Source of the DNA: Acidobacteria bacterium 13_2_20CM_2_57_6
GTDB lineage: Bacteria; Acidobacteriota; Terriglobia; Acidiferrales; UBA7541
Direction: 5' to 3'
NCBI GenBank assembly: GCA_001917435.1
Contig: MNEA01000121.1
Coordinates: 1 to 40,569, forward strand
DNA length: 40,569 bases
The translations under genes were made by a program, and so were the position numbers. Position 1 is the stretch's first letter. Every line of letters begins with the position of its first letter. The notes under the pieces are model-generated. The model worked only from the letters and a program-made list of their open reading frames with translations, was not told the DNA's origin and did no database searches. Shown in pieces: positions 39,537-40,569 of the stretch.

Positions 39537-40569
39537 CTAAGATAAGAAATCAATTTGTGGTTTTCGTTTGCGATGGGGTTCGCTCAGGGCTGCGGCGATT
39601 TGGTTCCAACTCTGCAACACCGCTTGCAGCGGCACCTCTGGGAGCAGCGCTGCGATTACCTGGTGGAATGCAAACTGAAACTCACGCCACGGGCTGCGGG
39701 TTCTCGGTTTCGGGTAAGGAGTAGCCCCAGGGGGAAATCGTTCGTCCTACTCGTGCCAACTTTTGGCTCAGCAAGGCCACGAACAGTTTGCCGTACAACC
39801 AAGCACGGGTGCTTTGGTCATCATGTTTGGGGACATGTCCTAACTGGGCGATCGACTTCAAGCGTTTGAAGGTCAACTCGACTTGCCATCGCAGGCGATA
39901 ACATTCCAGAACTTGTCGCGCGGTTGCGCTAGCCGAGGAAAGCGTCGTGAACACCAGCACATACTGGGCGTATTGCCACGTTTCAGGGCTGACCAGCTTT
40001 CCCCGTTTCTCCGCCAGCCTCTTTTGCGTCCGTGCCATCGCTTCGCGACTCTTGCGAATGGCGCAGAGCCGCCCCGCAATCCGGTGTTGGCCGGAATGCA
40101 CCCATACCGGCCACGCGTTCACGTCCCCCGCCTCTTGCAACCCGGCCAAGGATTCCAGCAACGGAAATGACTTGCTCCGCTTATCCCACAAAGGCAGGGC
40201 GTGAGGATTCAGGCGCACACACACATCCGCCTGTTGCTCGACCACCGCCGCAATCCCGGCCGGATGGCAGTAGCCCGCATCGGCCAGAACCAGTTCGCCC
40301 GCACGGAAACGAAAACGTCCGAACTTCTCTCCGGCGCCTTCGCCTTCGGTGGCAGTGAGATCGAAATAATCGCACTCCAACGTGGGCAAGCGCAGGCTGT
40401 AGTGAATCCGCCACTGGCTGCCCGTCCTGCCTGGTTCGCGAACCACGGTGGCGTCCAGCAGACGCACGTTGCGGCCCTGTAGCCTCGGCTGCAAATCGAC
40501 CCCGTTGTCCTTCCATAGCCGCTGACACAACTGCCGCAGCCAATCCTCAGCATCCCGTAAGCGATTCAA
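39537..40569 (-). pseudogene. IS4-family transposase, frameshifted near its 3' end and cut by window end
   Basis: The long frame (40569 to 39682) has IS4-type DDE features: RLLDATVV (first Asp), LADAGYCHP (second Asp) and YRLRWQVELTFKRLKSI, which matches the Y-R-E-K signature. It ends in a stop at 39682, but the next frame reads TRSPWREFQFAFHQVIAALLPE down to a stop at 39537-39539. The enzyme thus appears disrupted by a 1-nt shift near 39718-39726. The N-terminus and one IS end lie beyond the window. The IS end on this side was not defined; a possible terminal repeat lies near 39520-39545. Confidence 0.8.

Overview
The window looks like a chromosomal segment of an Acidobacteriota bacterium (Terriglobia-like). 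The taxonomic clues are a VWFA-related 'Acidobacterial' domain protein, a TonB-dependent receptor with a carboxypeptidase-like N-terminal domain, a TPR-TlpA fusion, a rhomboid-TPR gene type typical of that phylum, GC-rich DNA, and frequent TTG/GTG starts. This assignment is inference from gene families; no rRNA or tRNA gene was found.

Layout. 0-7 kb: envelope and secreted functions (alpha/beta hydrolase, TPR-thioredoxin, TonB receptor, membrane protein). 7-11.6 kb: an accessory, repeat-rich stretch with a VapBC toxin-antitoxin pair and its palindromic operator, small ORFs including a 33-aa zinc ribbon, a frameshifted conserved gene, dispersed repeat elements, and NTF2-like and PilZ genes. 11.9-15 kb: a Tat-exported class V aminotransferase and a broken hybrid sensor kinase. 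15-18.4 kb: the classic rpmH-rnpA-yidD-yidC-jag cluster (ribosome, RNase P, membrane protein insertion). 18.5-22.3 kb: a block inserted into the usual gene order, with a YdjM-like membrane hydrolase, selD, a secreted protein and a CPBP protease. 22.3-25.4 kb: rsmG, four parS sites, parA, parB and bactofilin, which form the chromosome segregation locus. 25.5-30.8 kb: a dead rhomboid-TPR gene, purD, a MOSC protein and small conserved genes. 30.9-33.7 kb: a fatty-acyl-AMP ligase / acyltransferase megagene broken by a deletion and frameshift. 33.9-39.2 kb: an outer-membrane protein, energy transducer TonB, a zinc ribbon, a His-rich secreted protein, a LOG-family protein, a VWFA protein and an ABM monooxygenase. 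39.2-40.6 kb: a candidate small RNA and an IS4-type transposase cut by the window edge.

The rpmH/rnpA/yidC and rsmG/parS/parAB clusters lie within 10 kb, so this is probably an origin-proximal region, although dnaA, mnmE and mnmG are absent from the window. SelD carries an in-frame UGA with a plausible bacterial SECIS hairpin directly downstream, so SelD, which makes selenophosphate, is probably itself a selenoprotein whose normal gene call would be truncated. At least five genes are disrupted by internal deletions, frameshifts or a nonsense codon. That is either real decay or assembly damage and needs read-level checking.
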